Shown one piece after another: positions 8,372 through 15,764 of a stretch of DNA of 28,693 bases. Under the pieces are notes generated by a model. The model had not been told where the DNA came from. It ran no database searches and worked only from the letters and a program-made list of their open reading frames with translations. The DNA comes from Clostridiales bacterium. Its GTDB lineage: Bacteria; Bacillota; Clostridia; Lachnospirales; Lachnospiraceae. The stretch covers positions 1-28,693 of the forward strand of contig QAKV01000001.1 of NCBI GenBank assembly GCA_003343625.1, read 5' to 3'. Position numbers and translations under genes: made by a program. Position 1 is the first letter of the stretch. Each line of letters begins with the position of its first letter.

Positions 8372-8837
8372 GGCTGTCTCCCTTCTTCCTGCGGCTTTCC
8401 AGATAGCTGCGGATTCCCCGGAGCTGTCCGTCGTAACCGGAGCAGCGGCACAGGTTACCTGCCAGATAAGCGCGGATTTCGTCATCCGTGGGATCGGGAA
8501 TCTCGCGCAATAGGGCGATGGTGTTCATCACGAAGCCGGGATTGCAGAAGCCGCACTGATCCGCTCCCTGATCCGCGATGAAACCTATGAAATCGGAAGC
8601 TTCTTCCTGAAGCCCTTCCAGCGTCTGGATGCTGTGGCCCGCTGCCCGGGCGGTCAGCACAGAGCAGGAGAGAATGGGTTTTTCATCCATCAGCACCGTG
8701 CACAGACCGCAGTTGGAGGTTTCGCAGCCCCGTTTGACGCTGTAACAGCCGTGGGCTCGCAGAAAGTCGATCAAAAGCAGGTCGGGATCGATCCGGTCGA
8801 CGACGGGTCTGCCGTTTAAGGTGAGCTTCACTTCCAT
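8361..8837 (-). CDS. xdhC: Xanthine dehydrogenase-type iron-sulfur subunit (two 2Fe-2S clusters)
   Basis: 158 residues, the normal length for the small subunit. The N-terminal plant-ferredoxin-type cluster has Cys38, Cys43, Cys46 and Cys58 (CETSNCGLC then C). The C-terminal four-helix cluster has Cys95, Cys98, Cys130 and Cys132 (QCGFCNPGF and LCRCSGY). All eight ligands are present, so electron transfer from the molybdenum site to FAD should be intact. It overlaps both neighbours by 10-11 bases, so translation is probably coupled. I use the E. coli naming (XdhC for the Fe-S subunit). Confidence 0.93.
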   Translation of the reverse strand: MEVKLTLNGRPVVDRIDPDLLLIDFLRAHGCYSVKRGCETSNCGLCTVLMDEKPILSCSVLTARAAGHSIQTLEGLQEEASDFIGFIADQGADQCGFCNPGFVMNTIALLREIPDPTDDEIRAYLAGNLCRCSGYDGQLRGIRSYLESRRKKGDSHGA

Positions 8838-9628
8838 ATCTCCATACCTCCCAGTTCCAGCGCGCTGCGCCTGGTTAATACGCGGACCAGATGCGTCCGG
8901 TAAGCGGCGCTTCCGCGGGAATTGCTCCCGGTGGGCGTCCGTTCGGCCGCGTATGCTGCGAAATCTTCAGCGCTTTTCGCGGTGATCCCGCCCGACAGAA
9001 TCCCTTCCTCATCCCGGATCACCATAGCCCGGCCGGGCCGCGCGCCCAGGACGGCCCGGTATTCGTCGCCCACACGGGACAGGGCGCAGGCCAGGACGGG
9101 AAAATCGGTGCGCTGATTGCGCATGGCCTGATAGACGAAGACGCCGGGTCTTTTTTTGATCTGGATTCGAACCAGGAGATCGTCGTCGTATTTCATGGCC
9201 GCGAACGTTTCCAGGGGCACGACGCCGCCCTTGTACAGCACGACGCTGGTATCCATGGAAAGCAGGAAAGTCAGCACGTCGGAGAAGCCGAAGCGCCCCC
9301 AGACGCTGCCGCCTGCAGTGGCCATGTTCCGAAACTGCACGCCGACGATGTCCTGCACAGCCCGGGCCGCCGCCCCGCCCGTATAGGCGTTCAGGCCGGG
9401 ATGAAGTTCGATCTGGCGCAGCGTGACCATGGCGCCGATGGAGAACAGTTCCGGGGTCTCTTCGATGGTATTCAGGCCGAGACGGCACAGGTCGATGGCC
9501 GTGCCCACGGTGATGTTGGCCATTTTCAGCCAAAGCATGCCGCCCAGGATGCGGGCGCTCCGCTTTTGATTCAGCTGATAAGCCTCTTCCAGGCTCTCGG
9601 CCTGAACGTAATTTTGAATGTTGATCAT
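8828..9628 (-). CDS. xdhB: Xanthine dehydrogenase-type FAD-binding subunit
   Basis: 266 residues, typical of the stand-alone FAD subunit (CO dehydrogenase flavoprotein family). The N-terminus begins at an expected place (INIQNYVQAESLEEAYQL). The first FAD segment is ILGGMLWLKM, where the family usually has AGGTDLL, so the flavin loop is somewhat diverged. The second is VQFRNMATAGGSVWGRFGFSD, which matches the family IRNxATxGGN motif. The C-terminal domain with the RRSALE tail is present. It is the first gene of the xdhBCA operon, with a leader of about 120 bases. Confidence 0.9.
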   Translation of the reverse strand: MINIQNYVQAESLEEAYQLNQKRSARILGGMLWLKMANITVGTAIDLCRLGLNTIEETPELFSIGAMVTLRQIELHPGLNAYTGGAAARAVQDIVGVQFRNMATAGGSVWGRFGFSDVLTFLLSMDTSVVLYKGGVVPLETFAAMKYDDDLLVRIQIKKRPGVFVYQAMRNQRTDFPVLACALSRVGDEYRAVLGARPGRAMVIRDEEGILSGGITAKSAEDFAAYAAERTPTGSNSRGSAAYRTHLVRVLTRRSALELGGMEIWK

Positions 9629-9715
9629 GGTGAAAATCCTTTATCGCTGCCCGGGAAAGAACGGGAAACCGCGCCGGAATCCGATCCGCCAGGGCCTGTA
9701 CAGTAATAATATCAA

Positions 9716-9746
9716 TTCAGCCATGCAGTTTCTCCGCATGGCTGAA
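9716..9746. repeat. 11-bp perfect palindrome in the xdh leader (possible operator or RNA hairpin)
   Basis: TTCAGCCATGC (9716-9726) and its exact complement (9736-9746) flank a 9-base spacer. It begins a few bases downstream of the predicted xdh transcription start, where a repressor site or a 5' mRNA hairpin would act. There is no T-tract, so it is not an evident terminator. Confidence 0.6.
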
Positions 9747-9756
9747 ATCTAATACT

Positions 9757-9785
9757 ATTATACCAGCACGTCTTGATTTTGGAAA
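9757..9785 (-). promoter_or_regulatory. Promoter of the xdhBCA operon
   Basis: On the minus strand, TTTCCA (9780-9785), a 17-base spacer and TATAAT (9757-9762), with TGG directly before the -10 as an extended element. It overlaps the opposite-facing promoter at 9773-9801. Confidence 0.7.
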
Positions 9786-9801
9786 GGGAAATTGATATAA
9801 T
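9773..9801 (+). promoter_or_regulatory. Promoter of the ABC transporter / cofactor operon
   Basis: TTGATT (9773-9778), a 17-base spacer and TATAAT (9796-9801), with TGA before the -10. Its -35 lies inside the spacer of the divergent xdh promoter, so the two promoters must compete for polymerase or be regulated together. Confidence 0.7.
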
Positions 9802-9847
9802 CCCGTTGTAGTTTTAAAACAATAACGATCAGGAGAAGATTGAAAAA

Positions 9848-10978
9848 ATGGATATGAGGAGGAAGAAGGTGCTGTCTCTGCTGCTGGCCCTTGCGATGAT
9901 GCTGTCCCTCACAGCCTGCAGCGCGGGGGAGCCCGTGGCGGATACACAGGCGACGGTTTCGGAAACGGACGTTTCCGGGGAAGAGGTGTCTGCAGAGACC
10001 GCGATTTCCGAAGAGGGAACGGAGGAAGAAACGTCCGGGGCAGAAGCGGTGGAAACCGAAACGGCCTATCCCGTCACCGTGACCGATCAGGCGGGACGGG
10101 AAGTGACCATCGAGGAAGAGCCGCAGAAGCTGGTCAGCGGCTATTATATTTCCACCAGCCTGCTGATCGCGCTGGATCTGGATGAGAAGCTGGTCGGCAT
10201 CGAAGCGAAGGCCGACACGCGCCCGATCTACCAGCTCAGTGCGCCAGAGCTTTTGGAGCTGCCCAGCGTGGGCACCGCGAAGGAATTCGATCTGGAGGGC
10301 TGCGCAGCCCTGGAGCCGGATCTGGTGATCCTGCCGCTCAAGCTGGAGAGCGCAGCGGAAAGCCTGGAGGAGCTGGACATCGACGTGCTGTTGGTCAATC
10401 CCGAGGATCAGGAGTTGCTCAACGAGATGATCGCCCTGATCGGGACGGCTACGAATACGGAGGAACGGGCGCAGGCTCTGCTGGACTTTGCCGCAGGGCA
10501 GGAGGAACGTCTGGCGCAGGCCCTGACGGATGTGGAAATGCCCAGCGTTTATCTGGCGGGCAATTCCGACTTTTTGTCCACCGCAGGCGACTCCATGTAC
10601 CAGTCGGATATGATCCGCATGGCGGGAGGAGTCAATGCGGCGGCCGAGATTACTGACACCTACTGGGCTCAGGTCAGCTATGAGCAGGTACTGGCCTGGA
10701 ATCCGGAATACATCGTTTTAGCCTCCGACGCTTCCTATACGGTGGAGGATGTGCTGGGAGATCCGAATCTCGCCGGCTGCGCGGCCGTGGAAAACGGAAA
10801 TGTCTATCGGATACCGGGCGACGCCGAGGCCTGGGACAGCCCGGTTCCCAGCGGCATTCTGGGCGCTGTGTGGCTTTCCTCCGCCCTTCATCCCGGGGAA
10901 TGCCCGCAGGCGGACAGCGAAGCGATTATCGATGAATATTATGAAACTTTCTATGGATTCACCTACAGTGAAAATTAA
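9848..10978 (+). CDS. ABC transporter substrate-binding lipoprotein (FecB/BtuF/MolA class)
   Basis: 376 residues. The N-terminus has a lysine/arginine start, a hydrophobic stretch at 8-21 and the lipobox LTAC with lipidated Cys24, so it should be anchored outside the membrane. Residues 25-72 are a Glu/Thr/Ala-rich linker. From about residue 74 (VTVTDQAGREVTIEEEPQKLV) the fold is the class III periplasmic-binding protein used for siderophores, cobalamin or, in MolA, molybdate. The metal/purine hydroxylase neighbours, and the ModE-type gene in the same operon, favour molybdate or tungstate; this is inference, since no binding residues can be assigned. The 3' end overlaps the permease start. AGGAG lies about 12 bases before the chosen ATG. 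Confidence 0.85.
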   Translation: MDMRRKKVLSLLLALAMMLSLTACSAGEPVADTQATVSETDVSGEEVSAETAISEEGTEEETSGAEAVETETAYPVTVTDQAGREVTIEEEPQKLVSGYYISTSLLIALDLDEKLVGIEAKADTRPIYQLSAPELLELPSVGTAKEFDLEGCAALEPDLVILPLKLESAAESLEELDIDVLLVNPEDQELLNEMIALIGTATNTEERAQALLDFAAGQEERLAQALTDVEMPSVYLAGNSDFLSTAGDSMYQSDMIRMAGGVNAAAEITDTYWAQVSYEQVLAWNPEYIVLASDASYTVEDVLGDPNLAGCAAVENGNVYRIPGDAEAWDSPVPSGILGAVWLSSALHPGECPQADSEAIIDEYYETFYGFTYSEN

Positions 10979-11933
10979 GATTTTCTGCGCAGCCGGGGCG
11001 ATTCTTCTGATCGCCCTGGCTGTCGTCAGTTTATTCACGGGAAAATATCCCCTGTCCCCGGAAGGGCTCCTGTCGGGAGATGAGATGCAGCTGCGCGTAT
11101 TCTGGACGCTCCGGGTCAGCCGCACCGCGGTTGGGGCCGTCGGCGGTTTCGCGCTGGGAGCGGCAGGATTCGTTTATCAGACGGTGTTCCGAAATCCCCT
11201 CGCTTCGCCGGATGTGATCGGCGTCTCCTCGGGTGCCAGCGCGGGCGCAGCTGCGGGAATCCTGTTTCTTTCCGGCGCGGCCGCGGTGACGGCTTCGGCC
11301 TTTGCGGGAGCCCTGGCCGCAGTCTGCCTGGCCCTGGCCCTTTCGTCCCTGGACCGTGCGGGAAGGCACAGCACTATCGTTCTGGCCGGCATTGCCGTCC
11401 ATTCCCTGGCCCAGACTGCGCTCATGTGTCTGAAACTCACGGCCGATCCGGAACGGGAGCTGGCTTCCATCGAATATTGGATCATGGGAAGCCTAAACGG
11501 GATCAGCGGCTATTCCATCGGCGGGAATCTGTGTCTGTGCGTTCTGTGTCTCATCCTGCTGTTCCTTTTGCACAGGCAGATATTGCTCCTGTCGGCGGAG
11601 GAAGGGGAAGCCAGGATGCTGGGAGTCCCGGTGGGGCGGCTGCGGCTCGGGGTGCTGCTGACCGCTACCCTGGCGGTCTCCTGCATCGTCAGTTTATCCG
11701 GGCTCATCAGCTTCGTCGGCCTTCTGGCGCCACACGGCGCCCGTCTTTTGACCAAAAGAAACGGCGTCGGCACCATGCTGTTAGGCGGTTTGCTGGGCGG
11801 CGTCCTGCTGACCGGCGCCGATATCCTCGCCCGCAGCGTGGCGGCGACGGAGCTCCCCATCAGTATCTTCACGAGCCTTCTGGGCGCGCCGTTTCTGATT
11901 TTTCTGATCGTTCGGGGGAGGCGAAGCGCATGA
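10941..11933 (+). CDS. FecCD-family ABC transporter permease
   Basis: About 330 residues, the usual length of BtuC/FecCD permeases, with roughly ten hydrophobic helices. Family landmarks are the LRVSRT segment near residue 50, GAAGFVYQTVFRNPLASPDVIG, the GxSSGAS loop, and the coupling region GLISFVGLLAPHGARLL near the C-terminus. The protein forms the membrane channel of the importer. Several in-frame starts (10932, 10941, 10953, GTG 10968) overlap the end of the binding-protein gene and none has a clear ribosome site, so translational coupling is likely and the exact start is uncertain. Its stop overlaps the ATPase start. Confidence 0.88.
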   Translation: MKLSMDSPTVKIKIFCAAGAILLIALAVVSLFTGKYPLSPEGLLSGDEMQLRVFWTLRVSRTAVGAVGGFALGAAGFVYQTVFRNPLASPDVIGVSSGASAGAAAGILFLSGAAAVTASAFAGALAAVCLALALSSLDRAGRHSTIVLAGIAVHSLAQTALMCLKLTADPERELASIEYWIMGSLNGISGYSIGGNLCLCVLCLILLFLLHRQILLLSAEEGEARMLGVPVGRLRLGVLLTATLAVSCIVSLSGLISFVGLLAPHGARLLTKRNGVGTMLLGGLLGGVLLTGADILARSVAATELPISIFTSLLGAPFLIFLIVRGRRSA

Positions 11934-12724
11934 GTTTTTTTGAGGTATCGGGATTAGCTGCCGGATACGGCGGAAAGACGGTCGTGAGCGAAGTTTCCTT
12001 CGAACTGGAGGCAGGATGTATTCTGGGCGTCGTGGGAGCGAACGGCAGCGGAAAGACGACCCTGTTGAAAGCCATCTGCGGGATTTTGCCACACAGCGGA
12101 AGCTGCGTTCTGGAAGGAAGAGTTCTGGAAGGGCTCCGACCCGGAAAGCTCGCCGGGCTGTGCAGCTATATTCCGCAGCGCAGCGGGATCTCTATCGATA
12201 TTTCCGCGCTGGATGTGGTGCTGATGGGATTTAATCCGCAGCTGGGGCTTTTGGAGCGTCCATCCGGCGAAATGAAAAGGAAAGCGTGTCAGGCGTTGGA
12301 GCGGGTGGGGCTTATGGACAGGAAGGAAGAAAACTATCTGCATTTCAGCGAGGGGCAAAAACAGCTTTGCGTTTTGGCGCGCGCGCTCGCGGCGGGAGGA
12401 GATCTGCTTTTGCTGGACGAGCCGGAGAGCGCCCTGGATTTCCGATATCGCTATCGGATGCTGGAACTGCTGAGAGAATGGGTCAAAGAGGGCGGGCGCG
12501 CGGTGGTGACTACGCTTCACGACGCGTCTCTGGCGCTGAATTTCTGCGACCGGCTGCTCTTGCTTTCGGAAGGAAAACTCCGCTGTGTTTTAAATCCCCG
12601 GGAGGATCCTTTGGAAGAGATGGGGGAGCGGCTCTCGGAGGTCTACGGATCCGTGAGCCTGCACCGATGCCGGGAGCAAAGCGGTCGGGAGCAGCTGGTG
12701 ATGCTGAAGGAGCCGGATCGGTGA
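11930..12724 (+). CDS. ABC transporter ATP-binding protein (FecE/BtuD/MolC class)
   Basis: 264 residues from the ATG at 11930, which shares an ATGA overlap with the permease stop and has GGGGAGG upstream. Walker A is GANGSGKT at 36-43, the Q-loop is near YIPQR at 80-84, Walker B is LLLLDEP near 159-165 and the switch His is in TTLHDASLAL. The signature is FSEGQ at 139-143 instead of the usual LSGGQ, with the first glycine replaced by Glu; this is unusual but the rest is intact. It powers import with the preceding permease and binding protein. A much longer open frame upstream is antisense/alternate-frame noise over the permease. Confidence 0.92.
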   Translation: MSFFEVSGLAAGYGGKTVVSEVSFELEAGCILGVVGANGSGKTTLLKAICGILPHSGSCVLEGRVLEGLRPGKLAGLCSYIPQRSGISIDISALDVVLMGFNPQLGLLERPSGEMKRKACQALERVGLMDRKEENYLHFSEGQKQLCVLARALAAGGDLLLLDEPESALDFRYRYRMLELLREWVKEGGRAVVTTLHDASLALNFCDRLLLLSEGKLRCVLNPREDPLEEMGERLSEVYGSVSLHRCREQSGREQLVMLKEPDR

Positions 12725-12753
12725 CGAAGCCGCGCCGGAAGGGAGAGAAGAGA

Positions 12754-13095
12754 ATGAAAGCTGTGACGAAAATCATATTTCTGGATGACGATCAGGAGAA
12801 GTTCTTCGGAGAAGGCCCTTGCCGCCTGCTTCATGCGGTGGAGGAGACCGGTTCCCTGCGCTCGGCCGCGCTCTCCATGGGAATGTCTTACACAAAAGCT
12901 CTGAAGATTCTGAAAAATGCGGAGAGGGCTTTGGGGTTTTCGTTGACGGTCAGGGTAACCGGGGGCAGGGACGGCGGAGGAAGTCGCCTGACGCAGAGAG
13001 GAAAGGAGTGGCTGAGGAGCTATGAAGGGTACAGGGATGCCTGTGCGGAGGCTAACCGCAGACTGTATCTGGAATTCTTTCCAAAGCAGCGGTAA
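12754..13095 (+). CDS. ModE-type winged-helix DNA-binding protein (N-terminal domain only)
   Basis: 113 residues, preceded by GGGAGAG six bases upstream. The sequence follows the ModE N-terminal winged helix closely: LLHAVEETGSLRSAALSMGMSY, then KALKILKNAERALGF, then the wing signature VTGGRDGGGSRLTQRGKEWL. In E. coli ModE this domain is followed by two molybdate-binding MOP domains; here they are missing, so direct molybdate sensing is unlikely. Short ModE-domain proteins are common in clostridia beside molybdenum genes. It may control the divergent xdh/transporter promoters; I infer this from position only. Confidence 0.85.
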   Translation: MKAVTKIIFLDDDQEKFFGEGPCRLLHAVEETGSLRSAALSMGMSYTKALKILKNAERALGFSLTVRVTGGRDGGGSRLTQRGKEWLRSYEGYRDACAEANRRLYLEFFPKQR

Positions 13096-14149
13096 GCGGC
13101 ATCTGATTCTGACAGGGGGCAGAGGGAGCGGGAAGACCACACTCCTTTCCGGAGTCTCCCGTCTGCTGCAGCCTTCTTCCCCTGTCCCTGGCATCACGAC
13201 ATGGGCGGAGCCGGGGAAGGCGGTATATCTGCGCGACACTGAAACCGGGAAGACCGTTTTGGCAGGGAAGTTCGATCCTGCCCTGCCCGGCCCGCAAAAC
13301 CGGATGCGGCCGGTGGAAGAAGGATTCCGGGCATTGGGAGTAGCGGTTCTTCGGAGGTGCATGGAAGGGAACGGGGAATGGGCGCTGATCGATGAGATCG
13401 GCTATCTGGAGTCCGGCTGCGGGGAATATTGCGCGGCGATCCGCGCGCTGATGGGAAAAAAGAGGCTCGCTGCGGCGGCGCGCCGGCAGGGGCTTCCGTT
13501 TCTGGAAGAACTGTGCCGTCATCCGGATGTGTTTCTCGTGGATCTGGATCGTCCTTTCGGTCAACTGGGCTGTGTCATCATGGCTTCCGGCCTGGGCAGA
13601 CGTTTCGGCGGAAACAAGCTTCTGGCCGATTTTGGAGGAGAGCCCCTGATACAGCGGGCGCTGGACGCCACGGAAGGAATCTTCGCCCGGCGCGCGGTGG
13701 TGACGCGCCATCGGGAAGTGGAAAAGCTGTGCCGCAGACAGGAGATACCCGCTGTCTTTCACGATCTTTCGTACCGCAGCGATACGGTACGCCTGGGCCT
13801 TGAGGAGATGGGCGGTGAAATGGCGGGATGCCTGTTCTGCCCTGCCGATCAGCCGCTGCTGCGTTGGGAGACCGTGGCCTCTCTGGCCCTTTGCGCGACA
13901 GACGGGCCGAAATGGATCTGGCGGGCGGCATGGGGGGACAGGGAGGGCGCGCCCGTCCTGTTTCCGTCATGGGCTTTCGGAGAGCTGAAAAGCCTTCCGG
14001 AGGGCGGAGGCGGTAAGTTGCTGATCGGAAAATATTCCGATTGGGTGCGGAGGGTTTGGATCCGGGACGAGTGGGAACTGGAGGACGTAGACAGACCGGA
14101 GGATCTCGCGATTTTGCGGAAAAGATGGGAAAAGGCGCGGATGGTGTAA
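13022..14149 (+). CDS. Fusion of THEP1-like P-loop NTPase and MocA-like molybdenum cofactor cytidylyltransferase
   Basis: Up to 375 residues. Residues about 26-180 look like a nucleoside-triphosphatase of the THEP1 type: Walker A GGRGSGKT (32-39) and Walker B-like ALIDEIGYLE (121-130). Residues about 183-370 are a MobA/MocA nucleotidyltransferase: MASGLGRRFGGNKLL (187-201, the GxGxRFGxxKLL nucleotide loop) and PADQPLL where MocA has its catalytic acid/proline motif. MocA makes the cytosine dinucleotide form of molybdopterin used by xanthine dehydrogenases of this class. The start is ambiguous: ATG 13022 overlaps the ModE-type gene by 74 bases, while ATG 13037 has a better-spaced GAAGGG. The NTPase role is unknown. 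Confidence 0.8.
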   Translation: MKGTGMPVRRLTADCIWNSFQSSGKRHLILTGGRGSGKTTLLSGVSRLLQPSSPVPGITTWAEPGKAVYLRDTETGKTVLAGKFDPALPGPQNRMRPVEEGFRALGVAVLRRCMEGNGEWALIDEIGYLESGCGEYCAAIRALMGKKRLAAAARRQGLPFLEELCRHPDVFLVDLDRPFGQLGCVIMASGLGRRFGGNKLLADFGGEPLIQRALDATEGIFARRAVVTRHREVEKLCRRQEIPAVFHDLSYRSDTVRLGLEEMGGEMAGCLFCPADQPLLRWETVASLALCATDGPKWIWRAAWGDREGAPVLFPSWAFGELKSLPEGGGGKLLIGKYSDWVRRVWIRDEWELEDVDRPEDLAILRKRWEKARMV

Positions 14150-14156
14150 GAATTCC

Positions 14157-14185
14157 TTGCTTTCGGCATTCTTTTCGGATATACT
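14157..14185 (+). promoter_or_regulatory. Putative promoter of the NCS2 permease gene
   Basis: TTGCTT (14157-14162), a 17-base spacer and TATACT (14180-14185), lying directly after the MocA fusion stop. The permease can thus be expressed apart from the upstream operon. Confidence 0.5.
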
Positions 14186-14227
14186 GTCAGTTATTGGATG
14201 ATTGACTGGAAAGTGAGGAAAAAGAAA

Positions 14228-15556
14228 ATGAGCGATTCCATCCAAACAAATGCTGCGCTCAGGAAATTCGACGGCAAACCTTCCTTCAGAGCTGCGTTCC
14301 CCCAGGCCATGCAGCACGTGCTGGCGATGCTGATCGGCAATATCACCCCTCCCATGCTGATCGCGGGAACCTGCGGGCTGACCGTGGAGGAGAAGATCAT
14401 GCTGACTCAGGCTGCCATGATCATCGGCGGGATTACCACGCTGCTGCAGCTGTTTCCCGTATTCGGCTTCGGCATGAGGCTGCCCAACGTTATGGGCGTC
14501 GCTTTCGCCTATATGCCCATCCTGACTGTCATCGGACAGCAGTACGGCATCGCGGCGATCTTCGGCTCCCAGTTGATAGCCGGCTTCGTTTCCATCTTCA
14601 TCGGGATGTTCATCGGAAAGATCCGGCGGTTCTTCCCTCCCATCGTCAGCGGCACGGTGGTCATGAGTATCGGCCTGTCCCTGTATAAGACGGCCATCAA
14701 CTACATCGGAGGCGGCACCGCGGCGCAGAACGCCGGGACTTTCGGATCCGGACAGTTCTGGTTTCTGGCTATCCTTACCCTCATCGTGACGCTGGCATGC
14801 AACTTTTTCGGGAAGGGCCTGCTGAAGGCTTCCGGCATGCTGATCGGCATCGCGGTAGGCTATGTCGCATCCCTGATCATGGGTGACGTGGTGAGCTTTG
14901 CGGATTTTCAGTCCGCAGCCTGGTTCGCGCTGCCCCGCCCGTTCTATTTCGGCCTGGAATTCCATCCGGATGCCATCCTGATGATGATTCTGATGTATAT
15001 GGTTCAGGCCGTGCAGACCATCGGGGATGTTTCTTCCACGACTATGGGCGGCTTCGGACGCGAGTGCACGGATCAGGAGCTGGGCGGCGCCATCAAGGGG
15101 CAGGGACTCTGCGGCATGATCGGCGCCTGCATCGGCGGCCTTCCCACGGATCCTTACAGCCAGAACGTGGGCCTGATCTGCACAACAAAAGTCGTGGCGA
15201 GGCGGGTGTTTACCATCGTGGGCGCAATCATGCTGGCAGCGGGGATCTTCCCCAAGTTCAGCGGCCTGATGGCGACGATTCCGCAGCCCGTGCTGGGCGG
15301 CGCTACCGTTACGGTCTTCGCAGCCATCACCATGTCCGGAATTCAGCTTTTGAATGAGCAGCCGCTGAATTACCGCAACCGGATGATCGTGGGCATTGCG
15401 CTGGCGTTGGGGCTGGGGATCGATGCGGCTCCCGAGATCCTGCAGTTCGTCCCTCAGCTGCTGAGAAATCTTTTCGGCAGCTCTCTGGTGGTATCTTTCC
15501 TTGTGGTGTTTTTGCTGAACATCATCATCCCCAAAGATGACAGCGCGGAGAGCTAG
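14228..15556 (+). CDS. NCS2-family xanthine/uracil permease
   Basis: 442 residues from the ATG at 14228, preceded by TGAGG nine bases away; an ATG at 14198 lacks a ribosome site. The protein is almost entirely hydrophobic, with about 12-14 membrane helices. Family landmarks are QHVLAMLIGNITPPML at the N-terminus, the GFGMRLPNVMGVAFAY segment, and the VQTIGDVSSTT and GLPTDPYSQNVGLI segments, which include the conserved helix 8-10 substrate region of nucleobase:proton symporters. Family members carry xanthine, urate or uracil. Placement after a xanthine-dehydrogenase-type cluster suggests xanthine/purine import. It ends about 75 bases before a strong terminator. Confidence 0.92.
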   Translation: MSDSIQTNAALRKFDGKPSFRAAFPQAMQHVLAMLIGNITPPMLIAGTCGLTVEEKIMLTQAAMIIGGITTLLQLFPVFGFGMRLPNVMGVAFAYMPILTVIGQQYGIAAIFGSQLIAGFVSIFIGMFIGKIRRFFPPIVSGTVVMSIGLSLYKTAINYIGGGTAAQNAGTFGSGQFWFLAILTLIVTLACNFFGKGLLKASGMLIGIAVGYVASLIMGDVVSFADFQSAAWFALPRPFYFGLEFHPDAILMMILMYMVQAVQTIGDVSSTTMGGFGRECTDQELGGAIKGQGLCGMIGACIGGLPTDPYSQNVGLICTTKVVARRVFTIVGAIMLAAGIFPKFSGLMATIPQPVLGGATVTVFAAITMSGIQLLNEQPLNYRNRMIVGIALALGLGIDAAPEILQFVPQLLRNLFGSSLVVSFLVVFLLNIIIPKDDSAES

Positions 15557-15631
15557 GAGCAGGATCGGGAAGTTTACGGAAAAATGCCCGCAGGGCGGAA
15601 GCGCTTCGGGCCGTTCATTTTGCGGGGATTC

Positions 15632-15674
15632 GCCCCTGACAGAAGAGATACAGTTCTGTCAGGGGCTGCTTTTT
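15632..15674 (+). terminator. Rho-independent terminator after the permease gene
   Basis: GCCCCTGACAGAA (15632-15644) pairs perfectly with 15654-15666 around a 9-base loop, followed by TGCTTTTT. It ends the purine/molybdenum plus-strand block. Confidence 0.88.
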
Positions 15675-15679
15675 CCCAG

Positions 15680-15708
15680 TTTACAGATGGGAATTTTTGT
15701 ATTATATT
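15680..15708 (+). promoter_or_regulatory. Promoter of the DUF2156 / M18 aminopeptidase pair
   Basis: TTTACA (15680-15685), a 17-base spacer and TATATT (15703-15708), each five of six to consensus. The predicted start of transcription is near 15715, which argues against the ATG at 15720 as translation start and supports 15765. Confidence 0.72.
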
Positions 15709-15764
15709 GATAGGCGGAAATGAGGAATACTGATAATATCCAGACAGAACGGAGCGAAGAAGCA

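Noticed and set aside
9629..9760. Possible molybdenum cofactor (Moco) or purine riboswitch in the xdh leader
   Set aside because: Apart from the 11-bp palindrome I could not trace a multi-stem conserved core or a linked terminator, so I list only the palindrome.
9700..9810. Classical ModE operator
   Set aside because: I do not see the paired TATAT-type half sites known for E. coli ModE; the palindrome present has a different sequence.
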